From NCBI GenBank assembly GCA_964440735.1, contig CAYTTK010000010.1, forward strand, positions 1-31,379: DNA of 31,379 nucleotides. Reading direction: 5' to 3'. Position numbers and translations under genes: made by a program. The notes under the pieces are model-generated. The model was not told where the DNA came from. It saw only the letters and a program-made list of their open reading frames with translations, and ran no database searches. The stretch comes from CAZBWE01 sp964440735 (GTDB lineage: Bacteria; Planctomycetota; Phycisphaerae; Sedimentisphaerales; Anaerobacaceae). The first letter of the stretch is position 1, and each line of letters begins with the position of its first letter. Below, piece by piece: positions 24,620-31,360 of this stretch.

Positions 24620-25474
24620 ATGAAGACAAATCGCACAATCATTGTATTTTTAACAATGTCCATTGTTGCAGTATCTATCCTGCCCTGCGTAGCAGCAGAA
24701 AAGGAGCAGAAGGACGAACCAAACATCTGGCGGGAGGAAAGTCCAAGAGGGCCAAGAGGCCCGAGAGAATTAAGAGGGCCAAGGCGGGGGCCAGGAAGGT
24801 TCGTACTAACCGATGAGGAAATCGGGCGGATTATGAAGAGCTTGAAAGAGAGCAATCCTGAAAAGGCAAAAGAATTAGAAAAACTGCGCAGTGAAGACCC
24901 GAACAGGTTCCAATTCGAGCTTAGAAGACACGGCGGTGAGGAGTTCGGCAGGATAATAAGAGAACGCATAGAGACCTGGAGACAAAAAGTGCAGACAGAA
25001 TTTCTTGAATGGCTTACTAAGAATTACCGCCAGGAAGCAAATGAGCTGGGCGGGCTAAAAGAAAAGGACCCTGACCTTTACTGGAAAAAATTTGACCTTA
25101 TCAAAGAAAGATATTGGCGGATTTTCGAAGAAGAGAAACGGAACCCTGAGTTAGCTGAAGTTCTTAAAGAGGATTTGGAACTTAGAAAGACGTGCGATGA
25201 GCTTATCGGAAAAATCAAAAGCACAAAAGATGATAAAGAAAAGAAAGAGCTAACGGAGCAGTTGGAAGAAGTGGTCGGCAGAAGGTATGACATGATAATA
25301 AGACGGAAGCAAATTGAATACGAGCGGCTGCTCAAGAGGGTTGAGGAGCTACAAAAACATCTTAAGGAAAGTAAGGCAGAGATTGATGAATGGCGTGATG
25401 AAAAGTTCAAGGACGAAAATGTAAAAAGCCGGGTCAAGGAACTGCTCGGCGCAGGCTCGTTCAAGTGGGGCTAA
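24620..25474 (+). CDS. Exported coiled-coil protein of the sigma factor operon
   Basis: A 284-residue exported protein. Residues 1-26 are a signal peptide (hydrophobic core IIVFLTMSIVAVSIL, cut after CVAA). A short Pro/Arg/Gly segment follows (SPRGPRGPREL, RGPRRGPGR). The rest is almost all charged helix and probable coiled coil, with LTDEEIGRIMKSLKESNPEKAKELEKLR near the start and EYERLLKRVEELQKHLKESKAE near the end. It resembles the periplasmic helical proteins, of Spy/CpxP-like character, found with sigma/anti-sigma pairs, but no named family is certain. It starts 3 bases after the preceding gene, with AAGGG as ribosome binding site. A strong terminator follows. Confidence 0.72.
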   Translation: MKTNRTIIVFLTMSIVAVSILPCVAAEKEQKDEPNIWREESPRGPRGPRELRGPRRGPGRFVLTDEEIGRIMKSLKESNPEKAKELEKLRSEDPNRFQFELRRHGGEEFGRIIRERIETWRQKVQTEFLEWLTKNYRQEANELGGLKEKDPDLYWKKFDLIKERYWRIFEEEKRNPELAEVLKEDLELRKTCDELIGKIKSTKDDKEKKELTEQLEEVVGRRYDMIIRRKQIEYERLLKRVEELQKHLKESKAEIDEWRDEKFKDENVKSRVKELLGAGSFKWG

Positions 25475-25479
25475 GAAAA

Positions 25480-25500
25480 TTTATTATTTTCTATTTATGA
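25480..25500. repeat. Heptanucleotide array, 3 units
   Basis: TTTATTA, TTTTCTA, TTTATGA, followed by TTTTACTA (out of phase by one), start 5 bases after the stop codon of the coiled-coil gene. Same unit type as at 6675 and 8012. Confidence 0.6.
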
Positions 25501-25531
25501 TTTTACTATTGAGTGGTGACGAAAACTCATA

Positions 25532-25563
25532 GGCCTTGCGGGTTTTCTGCAAGGCCCTTTTTT
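25532..25563 (+). terminator. Strong rho-independent terminator
   Basis: GGCCTTGC (25532-25539), 9-base loop, GCAAGGCC (25549-25556), then C and TTTTTT. It ends the sigma factor operon. It abuts the convergent rhomboid gene, whose stop codon is at 25562. Confidence 0.85.
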
Positions 25564-26416
25564 ATAATCTATTTTTCATTTGCTCGGCTTCGGTTGCTTT
25601 TTTAAGGATTCTTTTTTCATTTGAGGTTAAACTGTGAATGCCGGTATCGTGAACCTTTTGCAGGATACGATCAAGCTCAAACTGGAGCTTTCGTTGTTCT
25701 TCCATTTTCTTTTGCCATCGGCTGGTTTTGATTTTTAATTCAAATTTAGACCGCCAGCGTTTTGAAAGAACATAAATGGCGCCTGTTGCCATACCTGCCA
25801 GATGCGCGGCATCGCCGCCTGCATTTATTCCCCTTGTTATCACGGTGATTATATAAATAGCAGTGAACGCCACCGCTGCGACCCTTATCGGAACGGGAAA
25901 AATAAGGATAATAACAACAAACTGAGGAAAGAGGATTGCACAGGCGGCTAACATACCAAGTATTGCGCCGGAGGCCCCCACCATTGGTAAGGCGGGCAAA
26001 AACCTTACAGCGACGAGAAAGAAATAAAATAGTGCACCGGCAACACCACAACCGAGATAAAACGGCAGAAACCTTTTACTTCCCCAGTGGCGTTCAAGGG
26101 TCGGACCCAGGAAGAAAAGGCCAAGCATATTAAAAAAGATATGCCAGATAAAGTTTGGGTCGTGAAGAAATTGATAACTTATCAATCTCCATAACTGTAA
26201 AGCTCGAGGCAGGGAAGTGGCATCGAGCTGAAACCATTCATAAATAAAGTTGCCAAGAGGCGGAATAATTATCGAGGACAAGAATATCGCTATATTAATA
26301 ATGAGCAGCCACTTGACCACGGGTGTAATCTTTGGAAAGCCAATCCGCATCTGTGGTCCGTGTCGGAAATGAGAGCTGTAATCTGCCTGGGTATAATCTC
26401 TATCGTAAAGGCCCAT
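25562..26416 (-). CDS. Rhomboid family intramembrane serine protease
   Basis: A 284-residue intramembrane protease. Six or so hydrophobic spans lie between residues 33 and 220. His-92 and Asn-96 (HIFFNMLGL) are the helix-2 signature. Ser-149 in GASGAILGML is the nucleophile and His-205 in GGDAAHLAGMATG the base, so it should be active. The cytoplasmic C-terminus (about 220-284, KRWRSKFELKIK to KNRL) is basic and helical and contains ILQKVHDTGIHSLTSNEKRILKKA, which resembles the DUF6576 tail found on rhomboids of planctomycetes and Bacteroidetes. It is downstream of lgt on the same strand. The substrate is unknown. Confidence 0.92.
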   Translation of the reverse strand: MGLYDRDYTQADYSSHFRHGPQMRIGFPKITPVVKWLLIINIAIFLSSIIIPPLGNFIYEWFQLDATSLPRALQLWRLISYQFLHDPNFIWHIFFNMLGLFFLGPTLERHWGSKRFLPFYLGCGVAGALFYFFLVAVRFLPALPMVGASGAILGMLAACAILFPQFVVIILIFPVPIRVAAVAFTAIYIITVITRGINAGGDAAHLAGMATGAIYVLSKRWRSKFELKIKTSRWQKKMEEQRKLQFELDRILQKVHDTGIHSLTSNEKRILKKATEAEQMKNRL

Positions 26417-26426
26417 ATCTTACCTG

Positions 26427-26482
26427 TAGTGCGTTATGCGTATTGCGTATATCGTACGTACAAAGTATTTATATTCTATACG
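26427..26482. repeat. Heptanucleotide-phased array, about 8 units
   Basis: The 66-bp spacer between lgt and the rhomboid gene is almost all 7-bp units: TAGTGCG, TTATGCG, TATTGCG, TATATCG, then weaker units (TACGTAC, AAAGTAT, TTATATT, CTATACG). It runs to the edge of the lgt stop codon. The unit is unlike those of the other arrays although the phase is the same. Confidence 0.65.
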
Positions 26483-27472
26483 TTATTTCGGCGATTGTGT
26501 TTTTATTCTTTGGAAAATTAGCATCAAAATCAAGCCGAAAATTATCATATAAATACCGATATTTTGAGAAACGGTCCCGCCTTTGTAAATTGCCCACCAG
26601 CCAAATTCAAAGGGATTGTCATCCCGGAGAAATTCAAGAAAAAATCGTGTGATGCCGTAAATAATGAACATCATAGCAAACGTAGAACCGGGCTTAATTA
26701 AAAGTTTTTTTGGACCGCCTGATTTTGCGTATTTTTGTGTCTTTTTCCAGAAAAGATAGAGTATGAGACATAAAACAGCCCCATTGGCGGATGAATACAA
26801 CTGGGTCGGGTGGACGGGTAAACAGCGATATTCGCCCTTTGTAACGTCGGCTTTCTGCTGCTCGGTCAATTCCTCATACGGTTTTGGATAGCTTATGCCA
26901 TTTTTGTCTTCGTAATCGAAGAAATCAGGTGGCAATTTCAGTTGCGGATTTAGTCGATTTCTGGTGGAGTCGGCATTCACCTGGCTTATGTAGGCAAATG
27001 AGCCGTATGGAAAACGCACAGCCCAGGGCAGATTCGTGGGCTTTCCGAAGCAACAGCCATTTAGAAAACAGCCGATTCTGCCAAAAGCAAGCGCCAACAT
27101 AAGGCCAATAGCAAGGATATCAAGATAATGGCGGACAGGGAGCTTATGATACCAGAGGTAAAAAAAGATGACAGCGATGGCTAAAACGACACCACCTAAA
27201 AGCTCAAGACCACCCTCCCAGATGTAAAATACTTCGATGAACCGACCTTTAAACTGGTTGAAATAGTGGGCGACATAAAACAGGCGTGCACCTGCTACTC
27301 CGGCTATCAAAGAGTAAAGGGCAGCATTAGTGATGTGTTGAGGGTTAGGAGTAATGTCACGACTTAGACCCCGTATGATAAAAACGGCTGAGAGAAAACC
27401 AACGACCATCATCAGGCCATAACTTTTTATGGTCAAATGGATTAAAGGTAACTCTAAAAGCTCAGGATACAT
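26483..27472 (-). CDS. lgt: Prolipoprotein diacylglyceryl transferase (Lgt)
   Basis: Inner-membrane enzyme that attaches diacylglycerol to the lipobox cysteine of prolipoproteins, needed for lipoproteins such as the DUF1080 proteins here. Seven or so spans are visible. GVAGARLFYV, YIWEGGLELLGG and the signature GRIGCFLNGCCFG (131-143) match Lgt, with Arg-132 and Asn-138 kept. The C-terminal GITRFFLEFLRDD holds the second essential Arg and Glu. The signature has Cys where E. coli has Asn and Glu, a known variant type. Residues about 160-217 are an insertion before LPVHPTQLYSS, making 329 residues against the usual 260-290; its DNA shows no palindrome. The start ATG 27472 follows a heptamer array, with panD upstream. 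Confidence 0.92.
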   Translation of the reverse strand: MYPELLELPLIHLTIKSYGLMMVVGFLSAVFIIRGLSRDITPNPQHITNAALYSLIAGVAGARLFYVAHYFNQFKGRFIEVFYIWEGGLELLGGVVLAIAVIFFYLWYHKLPVRHYLDILAIGLMLALAFGRIGCFLNGCCFGKPTNLPWAVRFPYGSFAYISQVNADSTRNRLNPQLKLPPDFFDYEDKNGISYPKPYEELTEQQKADVTKGEYRCLPVHPTQLYSSANGAVLCLILYLFWKKTQKYAKSGGPKKLLIKPGSTFAMMFIIYGITRFFLEFLRDDNPFEFGWWAIYKGGTVSQNIGIYMIIFGLILMLIFQRIKTQSPK

Positions 27473-27479
27473 CTTTGTA

Positions 27480-27507
27480 ATTGATTATTGATAAATGATT
27501 AATAAAA
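27480..27507. repeat. Heptanucleotide array, 4 units
   Basis: ATTGATT, ATTGATA, AATGATT, AATAAAA fill most of the 48-bp spacer between panD and lgt. The unit differs from neighbouring arrays but the 7-bp phase holds. Confidence 0.6.
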
Positions 27508-27520
27508 AAACTACTATTTG

Positions 27521-27883
27521 TTACTTTTGCCCGGAATTTTTAATTTTATTATATTCGTCGAGAACAACAATTTTTGGTTTAAGTTTTTTCGCTTCTTCTG
27601 GAGTGTAATAGCCGAAGCTGAGAATGATGATAATGTCTTTTGTTTTTACGAGCTTTGCAGCCGCACCAAGTATTATAACTTTGCCGGAATTTGCTTCTGC
27701 GGGGATTGCGTAGGTTTCTATGCGGTTGCCATTATTTAAGTCGGCGATTAAAACAAGCTCATAAGGCGAGATGCCGGCTGCCTGCATCAGTGCTGAGTCT
27801 ATGGCGATACTTCCGGGATAGTGCAGCTTCGTTTCAGTAACCGTTGCACGATGTATTTTGCTTTTTAACAATTTTACAAGCAT
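27521..27883 (-). CDS. panD: Aspartate 1-decarboxylase (PanD)
   Basis: Pyruvoyl enzyme that makes beta-alanine from aspartate for pantothenate synthesis. The precursor is 120 residues. The self-cleavage site is Gly-24/Ser-25 in HYPGSIAID, so Ser-25 would become the pyruvoyl group. KSKIHRATVTE before it and NGNRIETYAI, SGKVIILGAAAKLVKTKDIIIILSF after it are family motifs (Lys-9, Thr-57-type and Arg-54-type positions by alignment). The C-terminal tail (KKLKPKIVVLDEYNKI) is normal. panC, whose product uses beta-alanine, lies 75 bases upstream on the same strand. Confidence 0.96.
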   Translation of the reverse strand: MLVKLLKSKIHRATVTETKLHYPGSIAIDSALMQAAGISPYELVLIADLNNGNRIETYAIPAEANSGKVIILGAAAKLVKTKDIIIILSFGYYTPEEAKKLKPKIVVLDEYNKIKNSGQK

Positions 27884-27884
27884 A

Positions 27885-27919
27885 TTTCGTCGCTCGTAAC
27901 TCTTATCTCGTAGCTTGAT
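27885..27919. repeat. Heptanucleotide array, 5 units
   Basis: TTTCGTC, GCTCGTA, ACTCTTA, TCTCGTA, GCTTGAT lie directly upstream of the panD start in the panC-panD spacer. On the minus strand the unit reads TACGAGA, TAAGAGT, TACGAGC. Confidence 0.6.
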
Positions 27920-27958
27920 TTATAAAACTCAAATTTATCACTTCCCGCAGATTATACA

Positions 27959-28879
27959 TTATTTTTCACTGGTGTCTATCAAAATGTTGTCGATGAGGCG
28001 AGTGGAGCCGATTTTTGCAGAGACAGCAGCGAGGATTTTGCCTTTAGCTTCGTCGAGGTTCTGTAGGGTATCTGCGTCCACGATGCTGATATATTCAATC
28101 TCTATTGATGGACCCTGCTGTAAAATTTTTTGCATATCAGACAGGATTTCTTTGGTATTTGTGAAGCCAGAATTAATCATTTTCTGACATTTTTGGAGGG
28201 ATTTATAGATTAGGCAGGCGTCTTTTTTCTGCTTGTCGGAGAGGTATTGATTTCTGCTGCTTATGGCTAAGCCATTTGGTTCGCGGACCGTGGGGCAGAT
28301 GACAATTTCCAGAGGTATATTCAAATCAGCGACCATTCGCTTGATAACAATTGCCTGCTGGGCGTCTTTCTGGCCGAAATAGGCGACATCGGGGGTAACG
28401 ATATTGAACAGCTTGGCACAGACAGTGGTTACTCCTCGAAAGTGGCCCGGACGGACCCTGCCGCACAGCGGCTCGGTTAGTTTTTCGACGTTGACCCAGG
28501 TTAAACCCGTGAGATAACCTGCTTCAATGCAAGATGATATGGCACGACAAGATTCTATCTCACGGGTTGAATTCTCGGCTGGGTACATTTCCTTCGGCGA
28601 AGGATTGAAGGCAAGGTCAACATTATGTTCTTCGCAGATTTTCAGGTCGTCTTCAATAGGCCGAGGATATTTTTCAAAGTCTTCGCCTGGGGCGAACTGG
28701 GTGGGATTTACAAAAGTGCTGACGACAACATAATCGGTATCCTTTACCGCCCTTTTAATCAGCGATATGTGGCCGATGTGAAGTGCACCCATCGTGGGAA
28801 CAAAGCCGATTCTTTTGCCGGTGCCGCGAGCGGCTTTTACTAAACGTCTGACCGATTTGACTGTCTTTACAACTTTCAT
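27959..28879 (-). CDS. panC: Pantothenate synthetase (PanC) with an in-frame insertion
   Basis: ATP-dependent ligase joining pantoate and beta-alanine, the last step to pantothenate, in the cytoplasm. FVPTMGALHIGHISLI (26-41) carries the HIGH nucleotidyl-transfer motif. STFVNPTQF, RPGHFRGVTTVCAKLFNIV, YFGQKDAQQ and ISSRNQYL (the KMSKS-like loop) are all present. Normal relatives run from MYP directly to a short T-W-V-x-V segment before LTEPLCG. Here about 24 residues (103-126, STREIESCRAISSCIEAGY then LTGL) intervene, encoded by a palindromic element. The insert lies on the loop before the active-site region, so tolerance is plausible but untested. The product is 306 residues against the usual 280 or so. 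panD follows. Confidence 0.95.
   Translation of the reverse strand: MKVVKTVKSVRRLVKAARGTGKRIGFVPTMGALHIGHISLIKRAVKDTDYVVVSTFVNPTQFAPGEDFEKYPRPIEDDLKICEEHNVDLAFNPSPKEMYPAENSTREIESCRAISSCIEAGYLTGLTWVNVEKLTEPLCGRVRPGHFRGVTTVCAKLFNIVTPDVAYFGQKDAQQAIVIKRMVADLNIPLEIVICPTVREPNGLAISSRNQYLSDKQKKDACLIYKSLQKCQKMINSGFTNTKEILSDMQKILQQGPSIEIEYISIVDADTLQNLDEAKGKILAAVSAKIGSTRLIDNILIDTSEK
28504..28568. repeat. Palindromic in-frame insertion in panC
   Basis: AACCCGTGAGATA (28504-28516) and TATCTCACGGGTT (28556-28568) are a perfect 13-bp inverted repeat enclosing 39 bp. The limits coincide almost exactly with the extra residues 103-126 of PanC (28502-28573), and the frame is kept. The sequence differs from the inserts in pyrK and folK. 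Confidence 0.75.
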
Positions 28880-28883
28880 TTTA

Positions 28884-28911
28884 TGAGGGTTTAAGGTTTA
28901 GGTTTAAGAAA
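28884..28911. repeat. Heptanucleotide array upstream of panC
   Basis: TGAGGGT, TTAAGGT, TTAGGTT, TAAGAAA. On the minus strand it reads as TAAACCT/TAAACCC-type units ending 4 bases before the panC start codon. It abuts the element at 28914. Confidence 0.5.
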
Positions 28912-28913
28912 TT

Positions 28914-29005
28914 TGTCATGCTGAACGAACCTGTCCTGAGCGAAGTCGAAGGAGTGAAGCATCTGGCCATCGAATGTGAAATTCTTCGCTGCGCTCCGAA
29001 TGACA
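28914..29005. repeat. 92-bp dispersed palindromic element (TGTCAT...ATGACA ends)
   Basis: The element begins TGTCATGCTGAACG and ends CTCCGAATGACA; the ends are inverted repeats matching at 11 of 14 positions. Inside are GTCCTGAGCGAAG and TTCTTCGCTGCGCTCC, strings that I recognise as a very common dispersed repeat of environmental bacterial genomes, often mis-translated as 'PVLSEVEG'. No transposase is encoded, so it would be mobilised in trans if at all. Confidence 0.7.
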
Positions 29006-29110
29006 CACTATGTTTTGAGATATTTTCTAAGGATGTAATATACCAAAAATGCCAAGAAAATGCTACTTTTTTGACCTTGTCTACAATTTTTGCTGAATTT
29101 TTCAAGATTT

Positions 29111-29140
29111 TTCAGATTTTGAAGTCGAAATATGTATAAT
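29111..29140 (+). promoter_or_regulatory. Possible promoter of the Nmad3-like gene
   Basis: TATAAT (29135-29140) is a perfect -10 box; TTCAGA (29111-29116), 18 bp upstream, is a weak -35. The leader of about 110 bases would begin with a 6-bp hairpin, TTGGCT/AGCCAA (29146-29165), and ends with a near-ideal ribosome binding site, AGGAGGT (29243-29249). Confidence 0.45.
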
Positions 29141-29257
29141 GTATCTTGGCTTTGGAGGGAGCCAAAACACTGTAAGACAGTAAAGGAGCAGAGAGTATAG
29201 AATTCCATTTTAACGACTGGAAACCATTTTGGGAGTAAGGTCAGGAGGTGTCGATTT

Positions 29258-30106
29258 ATGAAAGTTATACTTAGCCGCAAAGGGTTTGATTCGAAAAATG
29301 GCGGATATCCTAGCCCTATTCTTCCGGATCTGAGATTAGTTTCTTTGCCAATACCATGGGAGAGTGATGAGCATAGCTACTCCAATCTCAAGCTTGATTC
29401 TACAAGAACTTATTTCGATTTAATGAAAGGCCTGAAAACGAAAACAACAATAAAGTATAACAAGAAATGGCATAATTTAACTGAAGATACAAAGTGCCAT
29501 TTAGACCCTGATATCAATTCAGGTGTAATTAAAAGAAACCTTGGATGGAAAGGTCTTTTTGGGCAAATGGATAAGGATCAATCACACCTTGAAGAGAAGA
29601 AGGTTGAAGAGGGCGATTTATTTTTGTTCTTTGGTTGGTTCAGGCGAACGGCAATTGTAAACGAAAAAATAACTTTTGATAGTTCTGCACCTAATTTGCA
29701 TATAATTTTTGGCTATCTTCAAATAGACAAGATAATTGATATTGATACTAATATATATAAATGGATGGATTATCACCCACACGCTAATAAAGAAAGGAGG
29801 GAAAACCCAACAAATACGATTTATGTTGCAAAAGACAGATTGACATGGAACAGTGGTATTCCGGGATACGGGTTTTTTCGGTTTAATAAAGAACTGGTGC
29901 TTACAAAAGAAGGGTGTTCACGTTCAAAATGGAGTCTTCCCTCATTCTTCGAGAATGTAGAGATTAGCTATCATTCTCAGAGTTCATGGAAGCGAGAAGG
30001 ACATTTTCAGTCTGCGAATATTGGTCAGGAATTCGTCATCCAACAAAATAACGAAGTAGAACAATGGGCAAAAAATCTCATTGAACGTGGGATAGCCAAG
30101 ACTTAA
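29258..30106 (+). CDS. Nmad3-like protein (putative nucleotide modification associated domain 3)
   Basis: A 282-residue cytoplasmic protein. The start, MKVILSRKGFDSKNGGYPSP followed by ILPD and LVSLPIP, matches what I recall of the Nmad3 family, proposed by Iyer and colleagues' computational work to act in base hypermodification of DNA. Other distinctive parts are LHIIFGYLQIDKII, WMDYHPHAN and TIYVAKDRLTW. No catalytic residues are established for the family. Start ATG 29258 has AGGAGGT 8 bases upstream. The gene appears more AT-rich than its neighbours and lies next to a dispersed repeat, which suggests horizontal gain. It converges on folK with stop codons overlapping by 3 bases. No other DNA-modification or restriction gene is visible nearby. 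Confidence 0.7.
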   Translation: MKVILSRKGFDSKNGGYPSPILPDLRLVSLPIPWESDEHSYSNLKLDSTRTYFDLMKGLKTKTTIKYNKKWHNLTEDTKCHLDPDINSGVIKRNLGWKGLFGQMDKDQSHLEEKKVEEGDLFLFFGWFRRTAIVNEKITFDSSAPNLHIIFGYLQIDKIIDIDTNIYKWMDYHPHANKERRENPTNTIYVAKDRLTWNSGIPGYGFFRFNKELVLTKEGCSRSKWSLPSFFENVEISYHSQSSWKREGHFQSANIGQEFVIQQNNEVEQWAKNLIERGIAKT

Positions 30107-31254
30107 TCTGACAAACGGTATCTTCTGTCTGTTGCAGTGTCTGCAACATAATATTTTAATTGGTTTGCAAGATTCTGCAAATCTTTGTTCTTTCTGCAAT
30201 CGAATTGCGAAATCTGTTTGCGAATTACAGGCGAGGTTTTCCAGTTGGCGAAAAGCTGCTGATAGTCGCGATGGAGGTCTTCCAAAAATTGCAGAACGAT
30301 TTTCTGCTCGTAAGGACGGTTGCGTTCGTGGATGCGATTCAAGCAGTTTTTGGGCGTATCCTGCAGATATATCACTAATACCGGCTGAGTGGCTTTTTCG
30401 GCTAAAGGCGGATAAGTCTTTTTATATAAGGTTAGTTGTCGGGCATCAAGCAGACGGTTAGCGTAAATAAGCTCTTTGTCAAAGACATAGTCGGTGATGG
30501 CTAATTGTCCTTTGACTAATACATTGTTATTTAATTGTTCTATCCTGCTGTTCAGGAAGAATAGTTGAGAATCTAAAGCTGATTCTTTTTTGCCGGCATA
30601 TACGTCCGGTAGAAATGGGTTTTTGTCGTAGGCCTCAAAAATGCATTTGCAGTTGAGTAAATCGGAAAGTTTTTTTGCCAGAGTAGTTTTGCCGATGCCG
30701 ATAATGCCTGCGACGCTGACCAGCTGAGGTATATCCGGATTGAGGACAAAATCCTGGCCATTCAGCCGGTCGGCCAACACATTGACAGGTTCTCTGATGA
30801 CAGGATGTATCAAACTACTTTTTAGCTGACAAAGGCCCTTGAGGACAAACGAGCGCAGATGCATTTGCGCATGTGGGACGGTTAAATCAGGGTTGTTTAT
30901 AATTTGCTCGCCAAAAAGCAAAAGGTCTAAGTCGATAATCCGGGATGACCATTTATTTTTTTCTCCTCTGCCGAGAGCAGTTTCAACCTCGAGCAGTTTC
31001 TTGTGCACGTCTTCGGCGGTGAGATTTGTTTTTATTTCGGCGACTGCGTTTAAGTATTTCGGTTGATTCCTCCGGGCCTCGCCCCCCTTCTTGCCTCTGA
31101 CAAGAGGCGGGGGGGCGAGCGGAGGAGTTTCGATAATGTCGCTTGTGTGAATAAGCTCAATATACTCGTTATCAGCAAGAAGTTTAAGAGCACTATTAAT
31201 ATAGCCTTCTCTGTCGCCTAAGTTACTGCCGAGGCCGATATATGCGGTCGTCAT
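30103..31254 (-). CDS. folK: FolK-deoxynucleoside kinase fusion
   Basis: Two-domain cytoplasmic protein of 383 residues. Residues 1-165 are 6-hydroxymethyl-dihydropterin pyrophosphokinase (folate synthesis): YIGLGSNLGDREGYI, YLNAVAEI, ETALGR and the site SSRIIDLDLLLF. Residues about 175-383 are a deoxynucleoside kinase of the dCK/dGK type, with P-loop GIIGIGKTT (183-191), FEAYDKNPFL, TDYVFDKELIYANRLL and ERNRPYEQ near the lid. It could supply dNMP by salvage. Residues 44-62 (PPLAPPPLVRGKKGGEARR) are an in-frame palindromic insert where relatives have a short Gly/Pro loop. ATG 31254 is chosen because MTTAYIGLGSNLG is the expected start; the frame is open further upstream to 31338. Confidence 0.9.
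   Translation of the reverse strand: MTTAYIGLGSNLGDREGYINSALKLLADNEYIELIHTSDIIETPPLAPPPLVRGKKGGEARRNQPKYLNAVAEIKTNLTAEDVHKKLLEVETALGRGEKNKWSSRIIDLDLLLFGEQIINNPDLTVPHAQMHLRSFVLKGLCQLKSSLIHPVIREPVNVLADRLNGQDFVLNPDIPQLVSVAGIIGIGKTTLAKKLSDLLNCKCIFEAYDKNPFLPDVYAGKKESALDSQLFFLNSRIEQLNNNVLVKGQLAITDYVFDKELIYANRLLDARQLTLYKKTYPPLAEKATQPVLVIYLQDTPKNCLNRIHERNRPYEQKIVLQFLEDLHRDYQQLFANWKTSPVIRKQISQFDCRKNKDLQNLANQLKYYVADTATDRRYRLSD
31069..31125. repeat. Palindromic in-frame insertion in folK (57 bp)
   Basis: Nested palindrome: outer CCTCCG/CGGAGG, middle CTCGCCCCCC (31078-31087) with GGGGGGCGAG (31110-31119), inner GCCTCT-GACA-AGAGGC (31093-31108). It is 57 bp, so 19 codons in frame. The encoded Pro/Arg/Gly peptide resembles 'PPL-RG-GG' strings that recur in unrelated predicted proteins of many bacteria, as expected of a mobile repeat. 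Confidence 0.75.
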
Positions 31255-31334
31255 AAATAATCCAGAATATGAATCCCCGTTTTCACGAGGACAGGTATCA
31301 AAATCAAAATATTCTACTTTAAGCAAGTAAACCA

Positions 31335-31360
31335 CCACGCCCTTACGGACGTGGCCTTTT
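31335..31360. other. Hairpin upstream of folK, terminator-like or repeat
   Basis: CCACG-CC, loop TTAC, GG-CGTGG (31335-31354, one C/A mismatch), followed by CCTTTT on the plus strand. No plus-strand gene ends nearby, so it may be a repeat fragment or belong to a unit beyond the window edge. Confidence 0.3.

Noticed and set aside
26840..27000. 58-residue insertion in Lgt as a fourth palindromic element
   Set aside because: The DNA shows no inverted repeat, and the segment has normal codon and amino acid makeup, so it looks like a native lineage-specific loop.
15500..30125. 14-bp string ATCTGACAAACGGT shared by the spacer after the glycosyltransferase and the end of folK
   Set aside because: A few such matches are expected by chance in 31 kb, and one copy is plain coding sequence.
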